Source: Sediminicoccus rosea (GTDB taxonomy: Bacteria > Pseudomonadota > Alphaproteobacteria > Acetobacterales > Acetobacteraceae). From it: 64,000 nucleotides of DNA. Positions 41,396 to 50,016 of the stretch are shown piece by piece. Within the stretch, counting starts at the first letter, position 1. Each line of letters opens with the position of its first letter. The stretch covers positions 2,039,501-2,103,500 of the forward strand of contig NZ_CP137852.1 of NCBI RefSeq assembly GCF_033547095.1, in the 5' to 3' direction. The position numbers and the translations under genes were made by a program. The notes beneath the pieces are model-generated. The model saw only the letters and a program-made list of their open reading frames with translations. It was not told the DNA's origin and did not search any database.

Positions 41396-42052
41396 ATGCG
41401 GATCCTGGTGGTGGAGGATGAGGCGGGCATCGCGCGGGACGTCCTGCGGGCCCTGGCGCATGCGGGTTTCGCGGCGGAGCACGTGGCCGAGGGCGGCGCC
41501 GCCTGGGAGCGCGGCGGCACGGAGGCCTTCGACGCCGCCATCCTCGACCTCAACCTGCCCGGCGTGGACGGGCTCTCCCTGCTGCGCCGCTGGCGGGCGG
41601 AGGGGGTGGGCTTTCCCATCCTCGTGCTCTCGGCCCGCGCCACCTGGGCGGTGCGGGTGGAGGCGATCGATGCGGGCGCCGATGACTACCTGGTGAAGCC
41701 CTTCGCCATGGAGGAATTGCTGGCCCGGCTGCGCGCCATCCTCCGCCGCAACGCGGGGCTTGCCGGGAATGTGCTGCGCGCGAGCGGCCTCGCGCTCGAC
41801 ACGCGGGCGCGGCGGCTGACGCGGGATGGCGAGGCGGTGGAGCTGACGCCGCTGGAATTCCGCCTCATCGCCTATCTGATGCACCATGCCGGCCGCGCCG
41901 TTCACCAGACCGAGCTGATGGAACATCTCTACGCCGACGAAGCCGACCGCGCGGACAATGCGGTGGAGGCGCTGGTGGCGCGGCTGCGGCGCAAGATCGG
42001 CCCGGAGGCGATCCGCACGCGGCGCGGCCATGGCTATGTGATCGAGCCATGA
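41396..42052 (+). CDS. OmpR-family response regulator (TctD/QseB-like)
   Basis: The 218-residue regulator has a receiver domain (residues 1-115) with acidic residues Glu7/Asp8, phospho-acceptor Asp51 in AAILDLNLPG, and Lys in DYLVKPFAMEELLARL, then a winged-helix domain (about 125-218) with LTPLEFRLIAYLMHHAGRAVHQ and ALVARLRRKIG...TRRGHGYVI. It overlaps its sensor kinase gene by four bases. A TGTCAG direct repeat lies just upstream and may be its own binding site. TctD/QseB-type pairs often control tricarboxylate uptake; the target here is unknown. Confidence 0.92.
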   Translation: MRILVVEDEAGIARDVLRALAHAGFAAEHVAEGGAAWERGGTEAFDAAILDLNLPGVDGLSLLRRWRAEGVGFPILVLSARATWAVRVEAIDAGADDYLVKPFAMEELLARLRAILRRNAGLAGNVLRASGLALDTRARRLTRDGEAVELTPLEFRLIAYLMHHAGRAVHQTELMEHLYADEADRADNAVEALVARLRRKIGPEAIRTRRGHGYVIEP

Positions 42053-43413
42053 CGCGCTCGCTGCGCGCGCGCTTCGCCTGGGCCGGCCTCGCCATGACGG
42101 CGGGGCTGATGCTGGTGCTGGGCCTCGTGCTGCAGGGCCTGTTCGAGCGCCATGTGGAACGCGAGGCGGAGGTGCAGCTGGAGGTGGATCTTCGCATCCT
42201 GGCCCGCGTCGTCGCGACGGGCGAGGGCATCGCCGCCCGCCTGCCGCCGCTGCCCGACCCGCGCTTCGCCGAGCCCTTCTCGGGCCTCTACTGGCAGATC
42301 CGTGACACGCGGACGGGCGAGACCTGGCGCTCGCCCTCGCTTGGCGGCTTCACGCTGGAGATGCAGCCCGCGCCGCCCCGCCCGGGCGAATTGCACCGCG
42401 TCATCCTGCGTGGCCCCGGGGGCGGCAAGATGATCGCCCTGGAACGCGAGCTGGGCGAGGCGCCGGGCGGGCCACTGCGCGCCGTGGTGGCGGTGGACCG
42501 CAAGGTGCTGGACGCCACCAAGCGTGCCTTCTTCTGGGAGTTCCTGCCGGTCCTGGCCTTGCTGGCCCTGGCCATGCTGGTCGCCTCCCTGGTGCAGGGG
42601 GTGATCGCGCTCAGGCCCATCGCGGATGCGCGGCGGGCGCTCGCCGCGCTGCGCGCCGGCAAGCGCGAACGGCTGAGCGGCGCGCTGCCGGCGGAGCTGG
42701 ACGGCCTCGCCCAGGATTTCGACGCTCTGCTGGAGGGGCAGCGCCGCGCCTCGCGCATCGCCCGCGAACGCGCGGCCGACCTCGCGCACGGGCTGCGCAC
42801 GCCGCTTGCCCTGCTGGCCGCCCGCGCGCGGGAGCTGGAAGGCCGGGGCGAGCTGGAGGCGGCGGCCGAATTGCGCGAACTGGCCGATGCCATGCAGGCG
42901 CGGCTCGCGCGGGAACTGGCGCGGGCGCACATCCATGGGCCGCCGCGCCTGGGCGGGCGCGTGGCGCTGGCGCCGCTGGCCCGCCGCATCGCCGATGCGC
43001 TGGCCCGCTCCCCCGCGGGCGAGCGCCTCGCCTGGGAAGTGGCGGTGCCCGACGGGCTGACGCTGACGGGCGATGAGGGGGACATGCTGGAGCTGCTCGG
43101 TTCGCTGCTCGACAATGCCGGGAAATGGGCGCGGGCGCGGGTGCGCGTCATGGCCGAGGCCGCGCCCGAGGGCCTCGTCCTCCGCGTCGAGGATGACGGG
43201 CCGGGCATCGCGCCGCAGGACCGCCGCGCGGCGCTGACGCGGGGTGTCAGGCTGGATGCCTCGGTGAGCGGGACGGGCCTCGGCCTCGCCATCGCGCAGG
43301 ACATCGTGGCCGCCTATGGCGGCGCGCTGGAGCTGGAGGCGAGCGAGTGGGGCGGGCTCGGCGTGCGGATCACGCTGCCGCCGGGCGGCGGTCAGACCTC
43401 GACGACGACGTAG
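42049..43413 (+). CDS. Sensor histidine kinase (TctE/QseC-like)
   Basis: The 454-residue kinase has an N-terminal membrane segment (about residues 10-32), a periplasmic loop to about 160, a second segment (about 168-190), a HAMP-like linker, and the kinase core: H-box DLAHGLRTPLALL with the phospho-accepting His near residue 247, N-box SLLDNAGKWA, VEDDGPGIAP and GTGLGLAIAQDI. It pairs with the regulator gene upstream. The 3-prime end overlaps the convergent Rieske gene by 22 bases. Confidence 0.92.
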   Translation: MTRSLRARFAWAGLAMTAGLMLVLGLVLQGLFERHVEREAEVQLEVDLRILARVVATGEGIAARLPPLPDPRFAEPFSGLYWQIRDTRTGETWRSPSLGGFTLEMQPAPPRPGELHRVILRGPGGGKMIALERELGEAPGGPLRAVVAVDRKVLDATKRAFFWEFLPVLALLALAMLVASLVQGVIALRPIADARRALAALRAGKRERLSGALPAELDGLAQDFDALLEGQRRASRIARERAADLAHGLRTPLALLAARARELEGRGELEAAAELRELADAMQARLARELARAHIHGPPRLGGRVALAPLARRIADALARSPAGERLAWEVAVPDGLTLTGDEGDMLELLGSLLDNAGKWARARVRVMAEAAPEGLVLRVEDDGPGIAPQDRRAALTRGVRLDASVSGTGLGLAIAQDIVAAYGGALELEASEWGGLGVRITLPPGGGQTSTTT

Positions 43414-43787
43414 TCTTCCTCGACGCGCACGGGGAAGGTCTCGGCCTGCAGCGCCTCGCCCTTCTCGACGCAGGCGGGGAAGGCGCGGACCTTCATGCGG
43501 CGCGGGTCGAAGCGGGACTTGCCGGTGCGGATGTCGAACTCCCAGGCATGCCAGGGGCAGCGGATGATCTCGCCGGCGCGGCCATAGCTGTATTCGCCGG
43601 GGCAGGGGCTCTCGACCAGGCCCATGACCGGGCCAGCGGCGAGCGAGCCGCCCTGGTGCGGGCAGCGGTCGGAGAGGGCGAAGAACTCGCCGCCCAGGTT
43701 GAACACCACGACGCGCTTGCCATTGGCCTCGACCAGGCGCCGTTCGCCGGGCGGGATTTCGGCCACCGGCGCAACCACGTGCCTCAT
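43392..43787 (-). CDS. Rieske [2Fe-2S] domain protein
   Basis: A 131-residue ferredoxin-like Rieske protein: cluster ligands CPHQGG near residue 43 and CPWHAWEF near 78, with 17 residues or more between in PVMGLVESPCPGEYS. No oxygenase large-subunit domain follows, so it is a single-domain ferredoxin that could feed electrons to an oxygenase. It starts one base after the upstream amidohydrolase stop on the same strand, so it probably belongs to that operon. Confidence 0.88.
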   Translation of the reverse strand: MRHVVAPVAEIPPGERRLVEANGKRVVVFNLGGEFFALSDRCPHQGGSLAAGPVMGLVESPCPGEYSYGRAGEIIRCPWHAWEFDIRTGKSRFDPRRMKVRAFPACVEKGEALQAETFPVRVEEDYVVVEV

Positions 43788-43788
43788 C

Positions 43789-44907
43789 TCAGAAGCCGTA
43801 GAGCTTGCGCGCATTGCCGCCATAGATCGCGGCGCGCTTGTCCTCGGGGATGAAGCTCGGGATCGCGGTGCGCGGGTCGTCGAAATCCCAATGCGGATAG
43901 TCGCTGGCGTAGAGGATCTTCTCCCAGCCGATCCAGCTCATGCAGTCGAGCAGGTGCTCGGGCCGCGGCGGTTCCTCGATGGGCTGGGTGCTGACCCAGA
44001 TCTGGTCTCGGATCTGCTGCGAGGGCAGGCGCTTCATGGCGGGCAGCTCGGACTTGAGCATGGGCCAGTGCCGGTCGAGCCGCCACGCGACGCTGGGCAG
44101 CCAGCCGAAGCCGCATTCGATGAGGATGATGCGCAGCTTCGGGAAGCGTTCCAGCACGCCCTCGATCACCAGCGAGTTCACAAGCGACTGGCAGGACGTG
44201 GCGTGCTCGCTCACCTCCTCGATGTAGAAGCTGGGCCAGCCGCCATTGGTCATCGCCCAGCCGCTATAGCCGAAGGCATGGATGCCGATGGGCAGGCCCG
44301 CTTCCTCGGCCGCCTCGAAGATCGGCCAGTATTTCGGATTGCCGAGCGGGTGGGAGGTGCGGCTCATCAGCAGCACCTGGCAGAAGCGGGGATCACCGGC
44401 GCGCTTGCGGATCTCGCGCGCACTCGCCTCGGGGTCCTCATAGGGGACGACGACGCTGGCGCGCAGTCGCGCGTCGCGATCCACCCAGGTGGCGAGCTGC
44501 CACTCATTCACGGCGTGCGCCATGGCCACGGAGAAGGGATTGTTCTGGTCGCCCTGTGCGGTCGGCTGCAGCGGGTTCAGCACGCCCACATCCACGCCGT
44601 GGAAGTCGAGCATCTGCTCCTGCATGAAGGCGAGGTCGGAGGCCGGCGTGCCCTCGGCGGGCCAGGCGTCGCGGCGGCAGGCGAGCGGCTGCGACTTGAA
44701 ATAGGGCGTGCCCTTCACGAAGCCGTGGCGCGGGCGGATGCCGAAGGTGTTGAGACGCTCGCGCATCTCGGCCGAGAGCCAGGGCTCGTAGTCGTTGATC
44801 GAGCGCGGGCGGGGGTGGATGTCCACATCCACCAGGCCTTGCGTGGCGGCGAGGGGACGGCCCAACCCTTTTGAATGGGGGGCGGCTTGCGGGCGGATCA
44901 CATTCAT
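43789..44907 (-). CDS. Amidohydrolase 2 family protein
   Basis: A 372-residue metal-dependent hydrolase/decarboxylase of the ACMSD-like group. Its N-terminal site is VDVDIHPRP (Asp-x-His), with GIHAFGYSG near residue 210 and LYASDYPHWDFDDP near 335, where the metal ligands of the family sit. It is adjacent to a second, related amidohydrolase gene (four-base overlap) and to a Rieske protein gene. The trio suggests breakdown of a ring or carboxylated compound; the substrate is not known. Confidence 0.85.
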   Translation of the reverse strand: MNVIRPQAAPHSKGLGRPLAATQGLVDVDIHPRPRSINDYEPWLSAEMRERLNTFGIRPRHGFVKGTPYFKSQPLACRRDAWPAEGTPASDLAFMQEQMLDFHGVDVGVLNPLQPTAQGDQNNPFSVAMAHAVNEWQLATWVDRDARLRASVVVPYEDPEASAREIRKRAGDPRFCQVLLMSRTSHPLGNPKYWPIFEAAEEAGLPIGIHAFGYSGWAMTNGGWPSFYIEEVSEHATSCQSLVNSLVIEGVLERFPKLRIILIECGFGWLPSVAWRLDRHWPMLKSELPAMKRLPSQQIRDQIWVSTQPIEEPPRPEHLLDCMSWIGWEKILYASDYPHWDFDDPRTAIPSFIPEDKRAAIYGGNARKLYGF

Positions 44908-45974
44908 GGGGTCACCTCCAGGGCGAGCCGATCATAGGTGGAAAGCGCGTTCTCCACGCAGATTTTCCGCGCGAGCCCGGCATCGAGGCCGGGCGGCAGG
45001 CGCGGCGGGCCGTCGAACTGCCAATGCGGCCAGTCGCTGGACCAGAGCAGCATCTGGTCGCTGCCCAGGTGGTCCATCACGCGCTGCACGGTTTCCGCAT
45101 CCTCCGGCGCGTCGAAGGGCTGGATGGAGAGGCGGACATTCTCGCGCACCACGTCGAAGGGATTGCGGTCGAGCCAGGGGACCTCGAAGCGCACGCCCTT
45201 CCAGCCCTTCACCAGGCGCCAGAGGAAGGCCGGCAGCCAGGAGACGCCGGATTCCAGCAGCACGACCTTGAGTGTGGGGAAGCGGACGAAGACGCCCTCG
45301 GTGATCAGCGAGGCCATGGTGCTCTGGAAGGCCTGCTGGTTCGCGGCATAATCCTCGGCATACCAGGACGGCCAGCCCAGCGAGGTGACCGGGTTGCGAT
45401 AGGCCGTGCCGGCATGGATGGCGAGCGGCAGGTTGTGCTTCACCAGCGCCTCGAAGACCGGCCAGTTGTGCCGGCGGCCGAGTGGTGTCTCGCCCATCAC
45501 CAGCACCATGGCCTGCACGAAGCGGGGATCGGGCGCGCAGCGTTCGATCTCGGCCACCGCATGTTCGGTGTTGAACATGGGCAGCACGATGGAGCCGGCG
45601 AGGCGCGGGTCGGCGTCCAGCCATTCGGCGCGCGTCCAGTCGTTCAGCGCCGAGGTGAAGGCATGCGCCATGTCCTCGTTGAAGACGAGTTGCACGCCAT
45701 AGAGCGGCGTCACGATGCCGCGCGAAACCCGCCACGGGTCCAGCACCTGCTCGCGCAGATGGCCGATGCGCGAGGCGGGCCATTCACCGGCGGGGCGCCA
45801 GTCGGCGCGCACGGTCTTGGGCGCCTTGGGCGGATAGGCCTGGGTGTCGAAGCCTTCCATCCCGCGCAGCGTGATCTGGTCCCGCCAGAGGTCGGGCAGG
45901 TAGGGCGCCAGCGCGGACAGCCCCGGCACCATGGGATGGAGATCGGCGTCGATCGCGCCCGCGGGCAGGTCCAT
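44904..45974 (-). CDS. Amidohydrolase 2 family protein (paralogue of the downstream gene)
   Basis: A 356-residue relative of the next gene on the strand. It has IDADLHPMVP (Asp-x-His), LAIHAGTAYR near residue 198, VLLESGVSWLPAFLWRLVKG near 250 and LLWSSDWPHWQFDGP near 315. Residue-by-residue resemblance of motif order (DxHP, HAG/HAF, ESG/ECG-W-LP, SDxPHW) shows that the two arose by duplication. It starts at ATG 45974. The two may act on related substrates or as one complex; this is inference. Confidence 0.85.
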   Translation of the reverse strand: MDLPAGAIDADLHPMVPGLSALAPYLPDLWRDQITLRGMEGFDTQAYPPKAPKTVRADWRPAGEWPASRIGHLREQVLDPWRVSRGIVTPLYGVQLVFNEDMAHAFTSALNDWTRAEWLDADPRLAGSIVLPMFNTEHAVAEIERCAPDPRFVQAMVLVMGETPLGRRHNWPVFEALVKHNLPLAIHAGTAYRNPVTSLGWPSWYAEDYAANQQAFQSTMASLITEGVFVRFPTLKVVLLESGVSWLPAFLWRLVKGWKGVRFEVPWLDRNPFDVVRENVRLSIQPFDAPEDAETVQRVMDHLGSDQMLLWSSDWPHWQFDGPPRLPPGLDAGLARKICVENALSTYDRLALEVTP

Positions 45975-46026
45975 GGCTCGTTTCCTTTCCGGGGAGCTTG
46001 CCATGGGCCCGGCCCAGCGGGAAGCG

Positions 46027-46314
46027 TCAGCGGCAGACCGTCCGCCCATCGTCGCGGCGCCAGCAATTGCGGCGCGGCGGCGGCTGCGGCGTGGTGACGA
46101 CGCCGACCGCCGCACCCGTCAGCGCACCCGCCACGGCGCCGATCGCGGCCCCCTGGCCGCCGCCCGCCAGCGCCCCGATCGCGGCGCCGCCGCCCGCGCC
46201 GATCAGCGCGCCGCCGGCGGCGCGCTGGCCCTGGTTGTAGGGATTGGTGCAGCCCATGGTGCCTAAGGCGAGCGCGGCCAGCAGCAGGGTCATGGGAATC
46301 GGTCGTGTGCGCAT
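46027..46314 (-). CDS. Small glycine-zipper lipoprotein (YMGG-like)
   Basis: A 95-residue lipoprotein with a signal and lipobox near LGTMGCTNP (Cys22). The middle, from residue 32 to 72, is a run of Gly/Ala pairs (GGALIGAGGGAAIGALAGGG) of the glycine-zipper type that spans or packs into membranes. The end NCWRRDDGRTVCR holds two Cys. Similar small proteins sit in the outer membrane or periplasm; function unknown. Confidence 0.8.
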   Translation of the reverse strand: MRTRPIPMTLLLAALALGTMGCTNPYNQGQRAAGGALIGAGGGAAIGALAGGGQGAAIGAVAGALTGAAVGVVTTPQPPPRRNCWRRDDGRTVCR

Positions 46315-46374
46315 GGAAACCTCCTTGGTCGGGGAAGGTTTCCCGCGCGAAAAAGGCGAAAAGATGGGCGGGTC

Positions 46375-46674
46375 CTACAACTTGCAGATGTGAATCGTGC
46401 GATCCTCGATCAGCGGCTCATAGGCGGCACGGGTGCGCGCGAGGCGCGGATTCTGCGTGTGCGCCTTGAAGGCCGCGTCATCCGCATAGACCTCGTAGAG
46501 CATGACGCGCGAGAGATCGGGCCCTTCCTTGCTGCCCGGCTGCAGCACGTCGAAGCGCTCGCAGCCCGGCTCGTCGGCCAGGGTGCCGGCCGCGTGGTCG
46601 CGGATGATGGCATCGAAGGCGGCATGCGCGCCGGGCTTCAGCTTGAATTCGACGACGAGGGCGATCTTGGCCAT
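46375..46674 (-). CDS. Antibiotic biosynthesis monooxygenase (ABM) domain protein
   Basis: A 99-residue single-domain ABM protein (dimeric ferredoxin-like fold). Pattern: ALVVEFKLKPGAHAAFDAII, EPGCERFDVLQP, VMLYEVYADDAAFKAHTQ. Such proteins oxidise aromatic substrates or bind heme, but many have no known reaction. It lies next to a second ABM gene of the same strand, 51 bases apart, which seems to be a tandem duplicate. Confidence 0.85.
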   Translation of the reverse strand: MAKIALVVEFKLKPGAHAAFDAIIRDHAAGTLADEPGCERFDVLQPGSKEGPDLSRVMLYEVYADDAAFKAHTQNPRLARTRAAYEPLIEDRTIHICKL

Positions 46675-46725
46675 GGGGCTCTCCGGTGTTTCCGGGCGCC
46701 ATTGCGGGGCCTCCGCGCGCCCCCG

Positions 46726-47037
46726 TCAATCCGGCCCGAGGCGGCAGAGCTGGGAGGAGCGGCCCTCGATCAGCGGCGCGAAGGCGGCCTTGGTCGCCTC
46801 ATGCCGCGGCTTCGCCCAATGCGCCTCGCGCGCCGCCTGGTCGCGGAAGACCTCGTAGAGCATCAGGCGCAGGGGGTCGGGCCGGCCTGCCGCATCCATC
46901 GCCTCCAGCACGTCGAAGCGCTCCAGACCCGGCTCATCCGCGAGGCAGGCGGCGGCGTGGCGGCGCATGAGGTCCAGCAACGCCGCGTGGCAGCCGGGCC
47001 GGACCTCGAAGGTGACGATCAGGGCGATCCTGGACAT
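46726..47037 (-). CDS. Antibiotic biosynthesis monooxygenase (ABM) domain protein, tandem paralogue
   Basis: A 103-residue protein closely similar in order to its neighbour: ALIVTFEVRPGCHAALLDLM, EPGLERFDVLEAM and LMLYEVFRDQAAREAHWAK. It is the first of the two in transcription. Its start is divergent from the Bug receptor gene, 62 bases away, so both may be driven from the same control region. Confidence 0.84.
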   Translation of the reverse strand: MSRIALIVTFEVRPGCHAALLDLMRRHAAACLADEPGLERFDVLEAMDAAGRPDPLRLMLYEVFRDQAAREAHWAKPRHEATKAAFAPLIEGRSSQLCRLGPD

Positions 47038-47099
47038 GCGGAATGCTCCTCGCGCTCGGCGTCGTGCGGTGGCATATCACGGCCCAACAGGAGGAACAC

Positions 47100-48074
47100 A
47101 TGACCCGCATCACCCGCCGCACCCTCGGCGCCGCGCTCCCGCTTCTCGCGACACCCGCGCTTGCCCAAGGGGGGGGGCAAGGCGGCTTTCCGCAACGCAA
47201 CGTCACCATCATCGTGCCCTTCGCGCCGGGCGGCAGCACCGATGTGCTGACGCGGCTGATGGCCGAGCGGATGACGCAGACGCTGGGCCGCCCCGTGCAG
47301 GTGGAGAATCGCCCGGGCGGCAACACCATCGTCGGCGCCGAAGCCGCGGCGCGCGCCGCACCCGATGGCCACACGCTGCTGATGGCGGCCGGCACGACGC
47401 TGACGGTGAACCCCATCATCCAGCGCAACCTCTCCTACAAGATCGAGGATTTCGCGCCGGTCACGCTCTGCTCCACCTTCCCCTTCGCGGTGATCGCCCG
47501 CCATGACGGCCCGCGCGACATCCCGGCGCTGGTCGCCGCCGCCCGCGCGCGGCCGGGCCGCATCACCTACGGCACCAACGGGCCGACGACGCTGACGAAT
47601 GTCGCGATGCTGATGGTGCTGGAGCGGCTGGGCGTCACGATGCAGGACGTCACCTATCGCGGCGACGCGGCGCAGCTGAACGACTTCCTGGCCGGCAATC
47701 TCGACCTGCTGGTGGTGGCGGGCAGCACGGCGCTGCCGGTCCATCGCAACAACCAGGGCCGGATCCTCGGCTGGACCAGCGCGCAGCGCGTGCCCTCCAC
47801 GCCCGACGTGCCGACCTTCGCGGAATTCACGCCGGGGCTGGAGGCGTTGAGCTGGTTCGGCCTGCTGGCGCCGGCCCGCACGCCGCCCGCCGCCATCGAG
47901 GCGCTGAACGCCGCCGCCGTGGCCGCGCTGGGCGATGAGCGCATCCGCGACCGGCTGACGAATGACGCGCAATTCGTCCAGGGCAGCACGCCGGCCGAGT
48001 TCAGCCGCTTCCTGGCCGCGCAGCTCGAGGCCTGGAGGCCGGTGCTCAGCCGCATGGAAGTGCCGCTGAACTGA
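47100..48074 (+). CDS. Bug-family tripartite tricarboxylate transporter receptor
   Basis: A 324-residue periplasmic receptor. Signal peptide MTRITRRTLGAALPLLATPALAQ (Tat-like RR), then RNVTIIVPFAPGGSTDVLTRLMAERM, VENRPGGNTIVGAEAAARAAPDGHTLLM and YGTNGPTTLTNVAMLM, all Bug hallmarks. An AGGAGG site six bases upstream supports the ATG at 47100. It stands alone, as is typical for Acetobacteraceae and Burkholderiales, whose many receptors share few transporters. Confidence 0.9.
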   Translation: MTRITRRTLGAALPLLATPALAQGGGQGGFPQRNVTIIVPFAPGGSTDVLTRLMAERMTQTLGRPVQVENRPGGNTIVGAEAAARAAPDGHTLLMAAGTTLTVNPIIQRNLSYKIEDFAPVTLCSTFPFAVIARHDGPRDIPALVAAARARPGRITYGTNGPTTLTNVAMLMVLERLGVTMQDVTYRGDAAQLNDFLAGNLDLLVVAGSTALPVHRNNQGRILGWTSAQRVPSTPDVPTFAEFTPGLEALSWFGLLAPARTPPAAIEALNAAAVAALGDERIRDRLTNDAQFVQGSTPAEFSRFLAAQLEAWRPVLSRMEVPLN

Positions 48075-48123
48075 GCTGTGCCGCGGCCGGGACGGCGCCC
48101 GGGTGCGCGATGCGGCATGCATC

Positions 48124-48143
48124 AATTGTCGAGAATTGTGCGC
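48124..48143 (+). promoter_or_regulatory. AATTGT tandem repeat upstream of histidine kinase gene
   Basis: AATTGTCGAG (48124-48133) is followed at once by AATTGTGCGC, a 10-base-period repeat in an otherwise GC-rich leader, 80 bases before the kinase start. The 10-mer AATTGTCGAG also occurs upstream of the convergent kinase gene (52099-52108, reverse strand). It may be a shared operator or promoter part; only comparison can show this. Confidence 0.4.
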
Positions 48144-48212
48144 GGGGCGCGGGCCGCCTTGGCTTGGCCCCGCACTCGTCTAGGTTGAGGCATTCAGCGC
48201 ATCGTTCCGGAT

Positions 48213-49994
48213 TTGAGCGGCTTCCTTCACGCCCCCACCGTCCTTTTCGTCGCGGGCTTCGTCGGTCTGATCGGCAGCCTGCTGCTGGTGCGGAACAGCG
48301 AGCATGGCGGCCGGGCGAGCGGCCGCCCGGTGCCCACCGCCTGGCTGATCGCCTCGATCATGCAGGCGCTCGCCTCCTTCGGGCATGCGCTGCGCGGCGA
48401 ACTCCCGGCCTTCCTGGTGTTCACGACGGTGAACGCCGCGCAACTGCTCGCGATCAGCCTGCTCTGGCTCGGCGCGCGTCGGATGGCGGGGCATGCGGTG
48501 GCGCGCTGGATCGCGCTGCTGCCCTCCGCCATCTGGGTGCTGGCCTGCCTCGTCCCGGGCTTCCTCGAATCACCGGGCGCGCGCCTCGCGCTCTATGCGC
48601 CGCTCGCCAATGGCGCGGCGCTCTGGGCGGCCTTCGAGATGTGGCGCGTGCACCGGCGCGAGGGGCTGCGCGCCGCGCTCGACATGGCGGTGCTTGTCAC
48701 CATCGTCGTGCTCGGCCTGCTCGGCGTCGTGCTGTATTCGGCGGTGGTGCCGCCCACGCAGGCCGGGCCGCAGGCCTTCTTCTCGGTCATCCCGGCACTG
48801 CTGACGGCGCTCTACGGCACCACGCTGCCCTTCCTCATGCTGGCGGTGACGCGCGAATGGGATGCGCGGGAGGAGGGCGCGCGCGCCGCCGTGCTGCTGC
48901 GCACCGGCCGCGCCCAGGTGGAGCGGCTGCATGCGGGTCTGCCGGCCGAGATCTTCCTCTGCGACGTGGCGCCCGACGGCGAGATCAGCCTGCTCTATCG
49001 CGGCGGCGACATGCAGACGGTGACCGGCTGGCCGGCGGATGAACTCGCGCGGCGGCCCGATCCCGCGACGCTCGCCCATCCCGGCGATGCGACGCTGGCG
49101 GACAAGCTGCCCCGCCTGCTGCTGGAGGGACGCGTCGGCTATGAGTGGCGGATGCGCCAGCCCGGCGGCGGCTGGCGCTGGCTGCACACGCTGGTGCGCG
49201 TGCTGGAGCGCCCGCCCGAGGGGGGCGCCGTGATCGTCGGCTACACCATCGACATCCAGGCCCGGCACGAGGCGGAGGCGCGCGCCATGGCCGCGGCACG
49301 CCTCGCCTCGCTGGGCGAGTTGGCGGCCGGCATGGCGCATGAGCTGCGCCAGCCGCTGCAGGTCATCTCGCTCGCCGCCGAACTCGGCCAATACGCGGCG
49401 CGCGAGCGCGACCTGGACGAGGTGAATGTGCGGCTGGAGCGCATCGTCGAGCAGACGCAGCGCACCTCCCTGCTGCTCGACCGGCTGCGCCGCTTCGCGC
49501 GCGGCGCCGAGGCGGAGGCGCCGATGCAGCCCGTGCCGCTGGCCGAGGCGGTGGCGGGCGCGCTGGAGCTGGTGCGCCGCCCGCTGCTGGACCACGGCGT
49601 GGCGGTGGAGCTGGCGCTGGGCGAGCCGCCGCCCATCCTGCAGGCGCAGGAGATCCTGCTGGACCAGCTGCTCTCCAACCTGCTCCGCAACGCCTGTGAC
49701 GCGCTGGCCGAGCGCCCGCCGGGCGCGACCCGGCGCATCCGCATCGCGGCCGAGCCCGGGCCGCCCGGCATGGTGCGGATCACCCTCGCCGATACGGGCG
49801 GCGGCATCGCGCCCGAGGTGATGGCACGGCTCTTCGAGCCCTTCGTGACGACGAAGGGGCCGGACAAGGGCACGGGCCTTGGCCTGTCCATCTGCCATGG
49901 CCTGGCCACGGGCATGGGCGGCACGATCGAGGCGCGCAACGAGGGGGAGGGCGCTGTCTTTACCCTGACCCTGCCGGCGGCGCCCGCCGCCTGA
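48213..49994 (+). CDS. Sensor histidine kinase with 7-TM-like input and PAS domain
   Basis: The 593-residue kinase has about seven membrane segments (residues 1-225), a PAS-like part (about 235-355, with LYRGGDMQTVTGWPADELAR and GGWRWLHTLVRV), then a NtrY/FixL-like kinase core: H-box GMAHELRQPLQVISLAAE, N-box NLLRNACDAL, DTGGGIAPEV, FEPFVTTK and GTGLGLSICHGL. It starts at TTG 48213. The core is closely related to two other kinases in this cluster (50017-52029 and 52550-54670). No regulator gene is adjacent on its strand. Confidence 0.88.
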   Translation: MSGFLHAPTVLFVAGFVGLIGSLLLVRNSEHGGRASGRPVPTAWLIASIMQALASFGHALRGELPAFLVFTTVNAAQLLAISLLWLGARRMAGHAVARWIALLPSAIWVLACLVPGFLESPGARLALYAPLANGAALWAAFEMWRVHRREGLRAALDMAVLVTIVVLGLLGVVLYSAVVPPTQAGPQAFFSVIPALLTALYGTTLPFLMLAVTREWDAREEGARAAVLLRTGRAQVERLHAGLPAEIFLCDVAPDGEISLLYRGGDMQTVTGWPADELARRPDPATLAHPGDATLADKLPRLLLEGRVGYEWRMRQPGGGWRWLHTLVRVLERPPEGGAVIVGYTIDIQARHEAEARAMAAARLASLGELAAGMAHELRQPLQVISLAAELGQYAARERDLDEVNVRLERIVEQTQRTSLLLDRLRRFARGAEAEAPMQPVPLAEAVAGALELVRRPLLDHGVAVELALGEPPPILQAQEILLDQLLSNLLRNACDALAERPPGATRRIRIAAEPGPPGMVRITLADTGGGIAPEVMARLFEPFVTTKGPDKGTGLGLSICHGLATGMGGTIEARNEGEGAVFTLTLPAAPAA

Positions 49995-50016
49995 GGGCGC
50001 GGTGCGCGCGTGGATG

